NCBI RefSeq assembly: GCF_016862215.1
Contig: NZ_BOMN01000005.1
Location: forward strand, 1-64,000
DNA from: Winogradskya humida
GTDB lineage: Bacteria; Actinomycetota; Actinomycetes; Mycobacteriales; Micromonosporaceae
Length of the DNA stretch: 64,000 bases
Direction: 5' to 3'
The notes under the pieces are model-generated. The model was given only the letters and a program-made list of their open reading frames with translations. It did not search any database and was not told where the DNA came from. A program made the position numbers and the translations under genes. Below, one piece after another: positions 17,601 to 27,935 of this stretch; the first letter of the stretch is position 1, and the number at the start of each line of letters is the position of its first letter.

Positions 17601-17854
17601 ACGAACCGGTCCTCGGCGATGTCCTTGGTGCCGTCGCGATGCGCGACCAGAAAGCCGACCTCGCGGGCGTCCTCGGCGAGCCGCACCCAGGCGAACCGGC
17701 CGTAGGCGTCCTCCCCCGCGAACGAGTGCCCGTCCGGGAAACCGGTGACAGCACCCGGGTCGATGTCACCCCAGGCGTGCAGTGACCAGTCCGCGTAGGC
17801 AGAGTCGTCGCGCTGATAGTGCACAAGAAGCCATTGCGGGGAGGTCACCTGCAC
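14648..17854 (-). CDS. pulA: Pullulanase-type alpha-1,6-glucosidase
   Basis: A 1068-residue GH13 debranching enzyme that cleaves alpha-1,6 links in pullulan, starch or glycogen. Two N-terminal starch-binding PUD (CBM41) modules lie in about residues 1-200 (WLLVHYQRDD..YADWSLHAWGD and VIHFRRPDGDYAGWGAHAW). A CBM48-like segment (LRVWAPTAKSVALEL) follows near 350, then the catalytic barrel with nucleophile Asp in DGFRFDLMGHH, acid Glu in YLYGEGWNFG and stabilising Asp in YVDAHDNEIL. The GTG start at 17854 gives no signal peptide, which is unusual for CBM41 pullulanases and suggests either cytoplasmic glycogen processing or a different start. It is the first gene of a pair with the VOC gene. Confidence 0.93.
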   Translation of the reverse strand: MQVTSPQWLLVHYQRDDSAYADWSLHAWGDIDPGAVTGFPDGHSFAGEDAYGRFAWVRLAEDAREVGFLVAHRDGTKDIAEDRFVDPGVTPEIWLRAGDPDIALTQEHEEDTAAGYAVIHFRRPDGDYAGWGAHAWEGTPAKPRWGTPTAPARFDSFGAVFEIPVRDDAVGVRFVLHHGDRKDLPDDQRLDLTVSREVWLLSGEPAPVRPDLGTLGPELDPARALAVFVDRTTIALPAALAGLAASFTLVASADGSLRRDGDELTGEHETLPLVPRPGGLFQAQSRKFPHLRAYRAFAVPELADAGLGHVLRGQLLVTGRDHDGRVVALTAVQLPGVLDDLYADAFDAGLGPLRVWAPTAKSVALELTRVPGSDEFRILPMERDAATGIWSIDAKQKWLGRYYRYRVEVWHPAAQRIVTTLVTDPYSLSLSVDSTHSQLVDLDDPALKPPGWDTLVKPAPVAPARALIAEAHVRDFSISDTTVPEEHRGTFLAFTDEDTAGMRHLRMLADAGLTHLHLLPAFDFATVPDSRAAQGVPQCDLSAFAPDSPEQQAAVMAVADTDGFNWGYDPLHYTAPEGSFASEPHGSARILEFRRMVAALNAAGLRVVMDVVYNHTMADGLAPLSVLDRIVPGYYHRLLGDGTVAESTCCSNTAPEHMMMGRLVVDSIVTWARDYKVDGFRFDLMGHHPRANILAVRAALGDSVYLYGEGWNFGEVAYDARFAQATQVNMAGTGVGTFDDRLRDAARGGAAHGNDPGTRGFATGLGSDTPLHVHDRIKVGLSGALASYRFVTHTGAPQCGSQIDYNGSPSGYAASPAECVTYVDAHDNEILYDAMAFKLPSDLPMDERARMQLLALSLVIFGQGVGFFALGSERLRSKSLDRNSYNSGDWFNQIRWDSTTGNGFGTGLPPASDNEERWPWAQPLLADPSLIPAAAIIDATAARFAELLSIHRSTPVFGLPTADEVERRLTFPLGGPGETPGVIVMCLDGTGLDPRWSTVVTVFNATAAVAVEKVPELAGLPLTLHPSLEASADPLLRTATADPSTGTLTVPPRSVAVYVAALPATMNA

Positions 17855-17883
17855 ATGATGGCACTGGGATCAACTCGCTGGCG

Positions 17884-18273
17884 TCAGCGCGCTGCGATCA
17901 CCGTGGTGATCCGGGGGCCGTCGGCGTCCGAGCGGATCAGATAGCGGTAGCGCTCGCCGGGGACCGCGTTGCCGAAGCTGTCGAGGTATTCCCACTCGAC
18001 CTCGACCATGGCGAGCGCCGCGCTCAGTCGTTGAACATCCCGCAGCTGGGCGTGGGCGGCGACGATCTGCTGGTCGCTGTAGGCCGGGGCGGCTCCCAGG
18101 AACGACAGCGCGACGGCGGCCGGCGAGGTGAACGTGAAGCTGTACGAGTCGGCGACCACCATGCCCGGCATCGCGTAGCAACCCGCGATCCCGGAGACGT
18201 CGCCCCTGGTCAGGGCCGAGCCGTAGCGGTCGAAGAAGTCTGTGAGGTGCTCCAGATCCGTGGGTGCCTGCAC
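17884..18273 (-). CDS. NTF2-like/SnoaL-like protein
   Basis: A 129-residue protein with a GTG start. The opening helices (LEHLTDFFDRYGSALTRGDVSGIAGCYAMPGMVV) and the C-terminal strand pair (VEWEYLDSFGN...YRYLIRS...ITTVIAAR) fit the NTF2-like alpha+beta barrel used by SnoaL cyclases and by many stand-alone hypothetical proteins. It has no assignable catalytic residues and ends about 30 bases before the pullulanase start on the same strand. Confidence 0.7.
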   Translation of the reverse strand: MQAPTDLEHLTDFFDRYGSALTRGDVSGIAGCYAMPGMVVADSYSFTFTSPAAVALSFLGAAPAYSDQQIVAAHAQLRDVQRLSAALAMVEVEWEYLDSFGNAVPGERYRYLIRSDADGPRITTVIAAR

Positions 18274-18335
18274 GGTGTCTGCATTACCCCTTGGGGCTCC
18301 GCGCGAAACCAGCGGGGCGGGTTGCGCGGCCTAGC

Positions 18336-18353
18336 AAGACGGACGTACGGTTT
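18336..18353. promoter_or_regulatory. Candidate AcnR operator upstream of aconitase
   Basis: AAGACGGACGTACGGTTT is an imperfect palindrome centred on ACGT. It matches the palindrome 36-53 bases upstream of the AcnR-like gene (28705-28722) at 14 of 18 positions, and the match continues for three more bases (xCA). Confidence 0.65.
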
Positions 18354-18374
18354 ACACGACGATGTGAACGCTGA

Positions 18375-18390
18375 GTTAGGTATGCCTAAC
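18375..18390. promoter_or_regulatory. Inverted repeat GTTAGG-N4-CCTAAC upstream of aconitase
   Basis: A perfect 6-bp inverted repeat with a 4-base spacer, 73 bases before the acnA start. The half-sites recall iron-box sequences read by DtxR/IdeR-type regulators, but the spacing is not the standard 19-bp form. Confidence 0.5.
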
Positions 18391-18463
18391 CGGCGAGCTG
18401 CGGTCGCCGGTGCGCAAGACTGCTGAGGACTACTCACGGTCGCTGGGTGAGAGGGAGTTTGAC

Positions 18464-21235
<2,772 letters not shown>

Positions 21236-21255
21236 ACCCCATATGAGTACGCACT

Positions 21256-21296
21256 GAGCGCGCCCTGCCGTCCCTCCTGGACAGCGGGGCGCGCTC
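21256..21296 (+). terminator. Terminator after acnA
   Basis: Arms GAGCGCGCCC and GGGCGCGCTC pair perfectly around a 21-base loop, 20 bases after the acnA stop, followed by the weakly T-rich TGTCATATG. Confidence 0.7.
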
Positions 21297-21396
21297 TGTC
21301 ATATGTGCTAAAACACGTTGCTGATTCCTGATCGATCTACTTGGATTTTCTTGAACGCCGGGCGCGGGCCCGGCGCGCGGGGGAAGAGAGTCCACA

Positions 21397-23316
21397 GTGG
21401 TTCGTAACCGGTTCCGGGGCGTTTTCGCCGCCGGGCTTGCCGTGACACTCGGCGTCACCGGCATCGCAGTTCTCGTCACCGGCAGCGCCGCGACCGCCGC
21501 GCCGCACTACACCGACCCGCCATCGATCCAGACCGGCTGGTCCGACTCGGCAACGCCGGGCCAGGCCTACGACGACACCAACGACAACCGGACCAACCTG
21601 CCGCTCGGCACCTATGTCGACGCCGCCGGCAAGCCCCACACCTCGCGGGTCTATGCAACGTTCGATCTGACCCAGTTCGCCGGCAAGAAGCCGTACGCCG
21701 GCACGGTCTACGTCCGGGAGTCCGACGCGGCCGACTGCGGCAAACGGGCCATCGAGATCTGGCGCACCAAGCCGGTCAGCAGCACACCGGCCTGGCACGC
21801 GGCACCCAGGCCGCTGGCGAAGCTCGACGAGATCCTGACCCCGGAATACTGCCCGACCGCGACGATCTCGTTCGACGTCGGGGCCGCCGTGCTGGACGCG
21901 GTCGCGCACCGGCAGAAGAAAGTCACGTTCGAGCTCCGGGTGCCGGAGGCACACGAGCAGGATCCCACCTACGCCCGGCACCTGTACTGGTACAGCGACG
22001 TGCGGCTCTCGGTCCAGTACAACTCGCTGCCGGCCATCGACAACAGCCGTCTCTACAACGGCGGCAAATCCTGCTCACCGACGCAGCCGGGCCCCACGCT
22101 GGGCGCCTACGCGAGGTATCTGGAGGCGTTGCCCAACGACCCGGACAACGAGGACAGCTACTCGATGGACACCGAGTGGGCGCTGTGGCCCGTTGACGAT
22201 CCGTCCGCCCGTACCGTCCTGACCCGCCAGGACGCCTGGGCCGGGCGGATGACCGGCGCCACCTTGGCCACCGGCACGCTGACAGATGCGACGGCATATG
22301 CCTGGCAGGTCCGGGTCAGCGACGGCACCGACACCTCGGCGTGGTCCACCACCTGCTACTTCACGTATGACGGCGCACGGCCCTCAGCACCCGCGGTCAC
22401 CTCCGCGAATTTCCCCGCCGGGGAGTACAACGAGGGACCCAACGGTGAGCTCATGGAGTTCACCTTCGACGGCCACGGCGACCGGGACACCGCGGGCTTC
22501 GTCTACTCCTGGTCCGATTACGGCCTGCCCACCTGCGGCGAAGGTGACCTCGGCCAGATCGACTGCCCCGATCCGTTCAGCCGGGACAACACTGTCCGGG
22601 CCGACGTCCCCGGTGGTACCGCCACCGTCAAGCTGAACCCACCGCACTACGGAGCTGCGACACTGACCGTCCGTGCAATCGACGCCGCCGGCAACACCAC
22701 CGTGGCGGGGAGCGGATACACGACACGGGTTCCGTGGTCCAGGCCGACAGTGACGCCTTCGTCCTACGAAGTGTCCTGGGGTGACAACGTGGTCCTCAAG
22801 CTCAGCCCCGCACCCGGCGTCGCCGGGGTCACCTCCTACGAGGTCGTCTTCAACCGCGGGGAGCCGCAAACCGTCACCGCAGCGGCGGACGGCACGGCCA
22901 CCTTCGCCTTCACGACAACCGACACCAGCGGCGACCAGATCGCCGTCACCAGTCACAGCTCCAACGGCTTCGTGTCGCAGACCTACAGCGATTCGTACTC
23001 GTACGACCCGGCGCCGGGCGTGACCTCCGCCATCTACACACAACCGCTCGACGGCAGCGCGGTCGGCGGGGCCGGCGTCGAGGGCACCTTCACGTTCTCA
23101 CCGCCGCCGGACCTGCCCGACGTGACCGCGTACCGCTACTGGTTCGACGAGAACTACGACAACCGGATCGAGATCCCGGCCGGCCCCGGCGGCCGGGCCA
23201 CCATCACCTGGGCACCCACAACGCCGGGTTACACGACGATGCTCGTCCTCGCCGTGCAGCCGGACGGCGAGGAGCACTGGCCCGCCAACCTCCACGCATT
23301 CACGGTCGCAGGATGA
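21397..23316 (+). CDS. Secreted multidomain protein with DNRLRE-like and Ig-like domains
   Basis: A 639-residue extracellular protein. A Sec signal peptide (residues 1-35, ending near ATAAP) is followed by a DNRLRE-like jelly-roll of about 150 residues (TSRVYATFDLTQFAGKKPYAGTVYVRES...) of the kind found in cell-wall and repeat-rich actinobacterial proteins. Two to three Ig/fibronectin-like modules follow (around 200-310, 310-430 and 440-530). It has paired Cys residues and no catalytic signature, so a surface or carbohydrate-binding role is likely. A GTG start follows GAAGAGAG. A strong hairpin at 23370 separates it from the convergent gene. Confidence 0.8.
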   Translation: MVRNRFRGVFAAGLAVTLGVTGIAVLVTGSAATAAPHYTDPPSIQTGWSDSATPGQAYDDTNDNRTNLPLGTYVDAAGKPHTSRVYATFDLTQFAGKKPYAGTVYVRESDAADCGKRAIEIWRTKPVSSTPAWHAAPRPLAKLDEILTPEYCPTATISFDVGAAVLDAVAHRQKKVTFELRVPEAHEQDPTYARHLYWYSDVRLSVQYNSLPAIDNSRLYNGGKSCSPTQPGPTLGAYARYLEALPNDPDNEDSYSMDTEWALWPVDDPSARTVLTRQDAWAGRMTGATLATGTLTDATAYAWQVRVSDGTDTSAWSTTCYFTYDGARPSAPAVTSANFPAGEYNEGPNGELMEFTFDGHGDRDTAGFVYSWSDYGLPTCGEGDLGQIDCPDPFSRDNTVRADVPGGTATVKLNPPHYGAATLTVRAIDAAGNTTVAGSGYTTRVPWSRPTVTPSSYEVSWGDNVVLKLSPAPGVAGVTSYEVVFNRGEPQTVTAAADGTATFAFTTTDTSGDQIAVTSHSSNGFVSQTYSDSYSYDPAPGVTSAIYTQPLDGSAVGGAGVEGTFTFSPPPDLPDVTAYRYWFDENYDNRIEIPAGPGGRATITWAPTTPGYTTMLVLAVQPDGEEHWPANLHAFTVAG

Positions 23317-23369
23317 CCTCCGGCCGTTCGCAGCAACGACTCCAGCGCTGAACAGCACAGCCCCGCCGG

Positions 23370-23398
23370 TCCCCCACCTGCCAGCAGGCGGTGGGGGA
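23370..23398. terminator. Bidirectional terminator between convergent genes
   Basis: TCCCCCACC pairs with GGTGGGGGA, and the stem extends past one bulged base by GCC/GGC around the loop AGCA. It lies between the 21397 gene and the 23433 gene and can serve both. Confidence 0.65.
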
Positions 23399-23432
23399 CA
23401 CTCGGCCCGGCGTCGGCACCTGCTCCACACCG

Positions 23433-23768
23433 TCAGCCGACCTCACCGGTGATCTCGTGGCCGGTGTCGAAGAAGCTGGTCACGTACGCGTGCGGGTCGA
23501 GGTCGCTCCGACGGATCAGGGAGAACACCTCGGTGCCGTGCCGGGGTGGCTCGACGAGCAGGTACGCCTGGGCGAGACCCAGGTAGTCGGCGCCCTCGCC
23601 GTACTCCCCGGCCTCGGCCTCGGCCAGCGCGATGGCCGCCTCGAACGAATCGGCGTGCCAGACGGTGACCCGCTCCTCGTACGCGTTCCGGACCGCATCG
23701 TGGTAGACGCACCTCACGCCGAACCATCGGGCTGCCGCCCCGGGGTCCTCGCCGTCTTTCGAGGTCAT
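23433..23768 (-). CDS. Hypothetical protein, possibly DUF4288-like
   Basis: A 111-residue soluble protein from ATG 23768. The pattern (WFGVRCVYHDAVRNAYEERVTVWHADSFEAAIALAEAEAGEY, then YLGLAQAYLLVEPPRHGTEVFSLIR) resembles small DUF4288-type proteins, with a strand-helix-strand core and a request-like charged surface. No function can be given. It is convergent with the secreted protein and divergent from the TetR gene. Confidence 0.6.
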   Translation of the reverse strand: MTSKDGEDPGAAARWFGVRCVYHDAVRNAYEERVTVWHADSFEAAIALAEAEAGEYGEGADYLGLAQAYLLVEPPRHGTEVFSLIRRSDLDPHAYVTSFFDTGHEITGEVG

Positions 23769-23911
23769 GATCCGAGTCTCTGCTCCGGCGCCCCGGCTGT
23801 CAGGGGTTCGCACGTCACAGGGCGGACGGCTTGGTTCCGGCCTGGAGCTCTGGCATCATCGTGATGAAACGGAACCACGCTCCGTGTTCACGAGGTAAGG
23901 AGGGGCGAGTG

Positions 23912-24496
23912 ATGACCGCAGACGAGACGGGCCGCGCCCCTCAGCGCAAGCGGGCCGACGCCGTGCGCAACGAGAAGACGCTGCTGGACGCCGCCGCCGC
24001 GATCTTCGTGACCTCGGGCGTCGAAGCCCCGGTGCGCGACATCGCCGCCAAGGCCGGCGTCGGCACGGGCACGATCTACCGCCACTTCCCCACCCGCGCG
24101 GACCTCATCATCGCGGTCTACCGGCACCAGATCGAGGCCTGCGCCCAGGCCGGCCCGGCCCTGCTGGAGAGCAGCGCCAGCCCCTACCTCGCGCTGAGGG
24201 AATGGATCGGCCTCTTCGTCGACTTCCTGGTCACCAAGCACGGCCTCGCCGTCGCCTTCCAGGCCGACAACACCGGCTTCGACGCGATGCACCACTACTT
24301 CCTCGACCGTCTCCTCCCCGTCGCGGGCCGGCTGATCGACGCCGCGGTCGCGGCCGGCGAGATCCAGCCCGGCATCACACCCCTCGAACTCATGCGCGCC
24401 GTCGGCAACCTCTGCATCGGCGACGACCCCACCTACAACGCCCGCCGCATGGTCGCCCTACTCATCGCCGGCCTCCTCCAGAAGCCGCCCGCCTAA
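23912..24496 (+). CDS. TetR-family transcriptional regulator
   Basis: A 194-residue repressor. HTH: VRDIAAKAGVGTGTIYRHFPTRADLI (residues about 38-63). The C-terminal domain (DFLVTKHGLAVAFQADNTGFDAMHHYFLDRLLPVAGRLIDAA) is of the type common in SbtR-like actinobacterial TetR proteins. AAGGAGG at 23897-23903 precedes ATG 23912 by eight bases. An ACGGA/TCCGT inverted repeat at about 23870-23886 could be an autoregulatory site. The regulated gene is unclear, since the divergent small ORF is the only immediate neighbour. Confidence 0.88.
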   Translation: MTADETGRAPQRKRADAVRNEKTLLDAAAAIFVTSGVEAPVRDIAAKAGVGTGTIYRHFPTRADLIIAVYRHQIEACAQAGPALLESSASPYLALREWIGLFVDFLVTKHGLAVAFQADNTGFDAMHHYFLDRLLPVAGRLIDAAVAAGEIQPGITPLELMRAVGNLCIGDDPTYNARRMVALLIAGLLQKPPA

Positions 24497-24564
24497 CCAG
24501 GCCCGCCATCCTGACCCGGCCGCCCACCTGACCAGGCCCGCCATCCTGACCGGCCGCCCACCTG
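24496..24564. repeat. Two tandem ~35-bp copies after the TetR gene
   Basis: The segment 24496-24530 is repeated at 24531-24564 with one base deleted and one final change. It occupies the convergent gap before the isomerase-like gene. Confidence 0.75.
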
Positions 24565-24597
24565 GCCCCGCTGCCCGCCTGACCCGCCCGCCTGGGT

Positions 24598-25221
24598 TCA
24601 CACCACGGAGAAACCGGTCGGCAGGGTCGCGCGGCCGGTGAGGGCCCGCAGGAGAAAGGCGGCTTCCGGACCGGTCGCGGCCGTCTTCGCGGCCTGCAGG
24701 GTGACGTCAGTGACAACCTGACCGGCAAATTCGACGGGTACGTTCGCCGCCGCCGCCACATCCAACCCGTGCACCACCAACTCGAATGTCCGGGTCGGAA
24801 TCCAGTCCCGCACCCGCATACCGCCACCCGGGCTCGCGATCACATCGGCGTCCCCGGCCGCGGACAGCGCCTGCGTGGCCTTCCGGGCGAAGTCGATCAC
24901 CGCAGCGCCCGGGTCATCCCCGAGAGCCTCCCCCGCCTTCCGAGCATCCTCCGACGACGCGACGCTGTAGGCCGCATAAACCTCGGGCGGGACCGAGCGG
25001 GCAAACCCCCAGAAAGCCTCAGCCGAATCGAGCACAACCGACGGCGCGGGAGACGCAAGCACCCCGGGAACCTGATGCAACGCCGAACTCACCGTATGCC
25101 CAACCAGATCCCGCAGACTCCACTCCCCCAGCCCCGCCCCATCCCACCGATCTCCAGGAATCCGAATAACAAGATCGGTAAAAACGGTGACAGCCGATTT
25201 GTACGCCCAGCGAAAGTCCAT
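24598..25221 (-). CDS. Mycothiol-dependent maleylpyruvate isomerase-like (DinB-fold) protein
   Basis: A 207-residue protein. The N-terminal helix bundle (WDGAGLGEWSLRDLVGHTVSSALHQVPGVL) carries the W(S/T)xxDLxxH signature of the maleylpyruvate isomerase/DinB fold. The C-terminal RTFELVVHGLDVAAA supplies a second conserved His. Family members bind divalent metal and use mycothiol or act on unknown thiol adducts. ATG 25221 (MDFRWAY) is the likely start. A relative is encoded at 55373-56116. Confidence 0.8.
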   Translation of the reverse strand: MDFRWAYKSAVTVFTDLVIRIPGDRWDGAGLGEWSLRDLVGHTVSSALHQVPGVLASPAPSVVLDSAEAFWGFARSVPPEVYAAYSVASSEDARKAGEALGDDPGAAVIDFARKATQALSAAGDADVIASPGGGMRVRDWIPTRTFELVVHGLDVAAAANVPVEFAGQVVTDVTLQAAKTAATGPEAAFLLRALTGRATLPTGFSVV

Positions 25222-25391
25222 ACCCCAATACTGCCCGCTGGTCATCCAAGGTCCGACAGCCCTGCTGTCCGCCGCAACGCCCCCGGGCTGCGCGCTGCGA
25301 GGACGCCGACGTAGGCCGGACCGGGACAAGTCGGCAGACGCACCGCAAACCCGCTGTGCCCGGCGGCCGGGAGATTGATACCTTCCTCCGC

Positions 25392-26522
25392 GTGCATGAT
25401 CAAACTCCGCCTCAGCCCGCTCCGGCCGAGGACGTCACCGATATCGCAAAGCCTGACACCGCAACGCCTCCAGCACCCGCCGATCCACCCACGACACCCA
25501 CCCCGAGCACCCCCACCCCCGCCCCGCTCCCCCCGACCCCGACCCCGGGACCGGGACCGGGACCGGGACCGGGACCGGGACCGGGACCGGCACCGGCACC
25601 GCCCGCCGCAACAGAGGCAGCAGCTACACCCGCACCCAACGCAGCGCCACCAGCACAGCCCGACCCAGTGTCACCGGCACCGGGCGTCGCAACGTCCACG
25701 CCGCCCGCGGCAACACCCCCGGCACCCGACGCAGCGCCCGCACCCAGCGCAGCACCCGCACCCGACCCAGCACCGGTACCGGCACCCGCACCCGACCCAG
25801 CACCCGCACCTGACGCCGGGCCGGCACCCGACGCAGCTTCGGCACCTGGCGCCGGGCCGGCCGACGGGATTCCGTATAGGGGTCACGGGTACCAGGGGTA
25901 CGTACCGATGGAGCCGGTTCCTCCCGCGCCGGCCAGGACCAACAACCTGGCTGTGGTGTCGCTGGCGTTGTCGTTGGCGGGGGTGGGGCTTGTCGGGTTC
26001 GTGGTGGGGATTTTCGCGCTGCGGCAGATCAAGGAGCGTGGGGAGCGCGGCCGCGGGCTGGCCATCGCAGGGGTGGTGATTCCGTGTGTTCTGGTGGTGG
26101 CGGCCAGCGTGGTGGGAGCCGTCGGGGTGGTGCTGGCGGCGCGGAAGCCGGCGCAGGCCGATGTTGCCGTTGCCGCGCCGTTCGCGCGGCCTTCGCTGGG
26201 GGTCGGGGATTGTGTCCGGGAGCTCGGGGCTTCCTTCGATCCCAACAACATGCCGGTGGTCGACTGCGGCGAGTCGCACACCGCCGAGGTGTACACGATC
26301 TTCAGTTTCCCGCCCGGTGAGTATCCCGGTGAGGCGGCGATCGAGGCCGAGGCGGATGAGCACTGCAGCCAGGCGTTCGAACCGTACGCCGCCAAGGATG
26401 GCAACGAGGGCATGGACATCTACTACACGTACCCGTCGAAGGATTCCTGGCTTGCCGACCGTGCCGTGACCTGTGTCGCGGCGGATCCAGCGGGCACCCG
26501 GACCACGTCGCTGATGGATTGA
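25392..26522 (+). CDS. Pro/Ala-rich membrane protein with DUF4190 and septum-formation-like domain
   Basis: About 376 residues. The first ~160 are a Pro/Ala/Thr/Gly low-complexity segment encoded in part by a 6-bp DNA repeat. Then come two membrane helices in a DUF4190-type hairpin (VVSLALSLAGVGLVGFVVGIFALRQI and LAIAGVVIPCVLVVAASVVGAVGVVL). The extracellular C-terminal domain (LGVGDCVRELGASFDPNNMPVVDCGESHTAEVYTIFSF...DEHCSQAF) has the spaced Cys pattern of actinobacterial septum-formation-like domains. The start is uncertain: GTG 25392 and GTG 25356 are both in frame and lack a strong ribosome site. It is probably a cell-envelope protein. Confidence 0.75.
   Translation: MHDQTPPQPAPAEDVTDIAKPDTATPPAPADPPTTPTPSTPTPAPLPPTPTPGPGPGPGPGPGPGPAPAPPAATEAAATPAPNAAPPAQPDPVSPAPGVATSTPPAATPPAPDAAPAPSAAPAPDPAPVPAPAPDPAPAPDAGPAPDAASAPGAGPADGIPYRGHGYQGYVPMEPVPPAPARTNNLAVVSLALSLAGVGLVGFVVGIFALRQIKERGERGRGLAIAGVVIPCVLVVAASVVGAVGVVLAARKPAQADVAVAAPFARPSLGVGDCVRELGASFDPNNMPVVDCGESHTAEVYTIFSFPPGEYPGEAAIEAEADEHCSQAFEPYAAKDGNEGMDIYYTYPSKDSWLADRAVTCVAADPAGTRTTSLMD
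25545..25590. repeat. 6-bp GC microsatellite (CCGGGA)n within a gene
   Basis: About seven near-perfect CCGGGA units encode a Gly-Pro run inside the Pro-rich gene. Such tracts slip easily, in-frame because the unit is six bases. Confidence 0.8.
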
Positions 26523-26579
26523 GCTCACATCGCAGTGGTCGCAAGCTCCTGATCTTGACTTTGATCTAGGCTTCGCGGC

Positions 26580-26825
26580 ATGGATGACAAAGAGGTGCTG
26601 GGCCGGATCCACGGTCTGGTCGACGAGGAGCACAAGCTGCGTACGCAGCTGGCCGACGGCAAGCTGAGCGCCACCGAGGAGCACGCCCGGTTGCAGGAGC
26701 TCGAAGTGGCGCTGGACCAGTGCTGGGACCTGTTGCGCCGGCGGCGGGCTGCGCGGGAGTTCGGTAACAACCCGGACTCCGAGCAGGCGCACGGCGCCGG
26801 TGAGGTCGAGGGTTACCTGCAGTGA
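26580..26825 (+). CDS. DUF2630 family protein
   Basis: An 81-residue soluble helical protein matching DUF2630: DDKEVLGRIHGLVDEEHKLR at the start, ATEEHARLQELEVALDQCWDLLRRRRAAREFG in the middle and VEGYLQ at the end. The heptad-like spacing suggests a coiled-coil hairpin. The family is widespread in actinobacteria with no known function. An 11-bp-stem terminator follows at 26833-26863. Confidence 0.9.
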   Translation: MDDKEVLGRIHGLVDEEHKLRTQLADGKLSATEEHARLQELEVALDQCWDLLRRRRAAREFGNNPDSEQAHGAGEVEGYLQ

Positions 26826-26832
26826 CGGCTGA

Positions 26833-26863
26833 CCCGGCCCGCCTGGTGACACGGCGGGCCGGG
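26833..26863. terminator. Bidirectional terminator between DUF2630 and RIO kinase genes
   Basis: Perfect 11-bp arms CCCGGCCCGCC and GGCGGGCCGGG around a 9-base loop between two convergent stop codons. Confidence 0.75.
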
Positions 26864-26872
26864 ACCGGCGGT

Positions 26873-27781
26873 TCAGCGCAGGCCGGCTTCGTACTGCAGG
26901 CGTTCGACCAGTTCGTCGACGTCGGGTTGCAGGCCGCGGGCGGTGAACCAGGCTGCCACGTTGCGGACGTCGCGGGTGAGGAAGTCGGCGCCCTGGGGGT
27001 TGGCGATCAGGTCGACCACCTGGGGCAGGTCGATGATGACCAGGCGGCCGTCGTGGACCAGGGTGTTGTAGGGCGACAGGTCGCCGTGGGCGATCTGGGC
27101 GCGGGCGAGGACGCTGAGGGCGTCGACCATCTGGCGCCAGAGGTCGGCGAGACCGTCGGGATCCGGGCGGACCTGGGCGAGCCGGGGTGCCGCCTCGCCG
27201 GTTTCCCAGTCGCCGATGAATTCCAGCATGAGTTCCGTGCCGATCAGCTGCACGGGGTACGGCACCGAGATCGTGCCGCCCTCCTGGCCGACCCGCCACA
27301 GCCGGGACAGCGCGTCGAATTCGGCGGCTGCCCACTGGCCGGCGATCAGTTCCTTGCCGAACGCCGTGCGGTTGGTCATGGCCCGCATCTCCCGGGAGCG
27401 GCGGACCCGGCGGCCTTCGAGGTAGCCGGCGTCGCGGTGGAAGAGGCGGTGGTCGCCGTCGCGGTATCGCTTGGCGGCCAGCATGCTGCTCTGCCCGGTG
27501 CCGGGTAGCTCGCGGCGGACCAGGAAGACGTCGGCTTCCTTGCCGGTCTTGAGCATGCCGAGCTCGGTGTCGGTCGCCCCGTGCTCGGTGCGCACCCAGT
27601 CGGGGTGCGGCTCCGGGCCGGTCAGGGCGGAATCCCAGGTCGACCAGCGATCGCCGGTCTCGGGTAGGTCGGGGTCCTCGGTTAAACGCGGCTCGCGTTT
27701 TACGGAACGAGGCTCGTCATCGTCGAACTTGCGGCGGCCGCGGCGCATGGTTGCCGGGCCGAAAGCGTCGTGCTCTCGCAC
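26873..27781 (-). CDS. RIO1-like serine protein kinase
   Basis: A 302-residue atypical kinase. The nucleotide-binding loop region is KTGKEADVFLV, the catalytic loop is IAHGDLSPYNTLV and the metal loop is VIIDLPQVVD: all hallmarks of RIO kinases, which in archaea and eukaryotes act in small-subunit ribosome maturation. The role in bacteria is not settled. A GTG start at 27781 follows GAGGAG by eight bases. A 48-codon upstream reading frame (27700-27846) overlaps this start and may couple or attenuate its translation. Confidence 0.88.
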   Translation of the reverse strand: MREHDAFGPATMRRGRRKFDDDEPRSVKREPRLTEDPDLPETGDRWSTWDSALTGPEPHPDWVRTEHGATDTELGMLKTGKEADVFLVRRELPGTGQSSMLAAKRYRDGDHRLFHRDAGYLEGRRVRRSREMRAMTNRTAFGKELIAGQWAAAEFDALSRLWRVGQEGGTISVPYPVQLIGTELMLEFIGDWETGEAAPRLAQVRPDPDGLADLWRQMVDALSVLARAQIAHGDLSPYNTLVHDGRLVIIDLPQVVDLIANPQGADFLTRDVRNVAAWFTARGLQPDVDELVERLQYEAGLR

Positions 27782-27846
27782 TGGAGGTTCTCCTCAGAGA
27801 TGAAGCAAGGGTTTGTCTGGGCACGGCACAGCGAGAAGACAGCCAT
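27700..27846 (-). CDS. Cysteine-containing upstream ORF overlapping the RIO kinase start
   Basis: A 48-codon frame from ATG 27846 preceded by a perfect AAGGAGG. It encodes a peptide with Cys at positions 7, 14, 23 and 34 and overlaps the RIO kinase start by 82 bases in another frame. The 28 bases up to its ATG match the ABC exporter leader (about 45003-45030) at 26 positions. It could be a regulatory leader peptide or translational coupler. Nothing proves it is translated other than its strong start signal. Confidence 0.45.
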   Translation of the reverse strand: MAVFSLCRAQTNPCFISEENLQCESTTLSARQPCAAAAASSTMTSLVP

Positions 27847-27935
27847 GGGTCCCACCTCCTTCATCTCCGGGTCGACACGATGGGTCGACGCGATCAAGTT
27901 AGCGAGCCGCCCGATCGGCGCGCAACCGATTTAAT

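Noticed and set aside
25671..27335. 554-codon minus-strand ORF
   Set aside because: Crosses two genes and a terminator; the translation is a Pro/Arg mixture from the microsatellite region.
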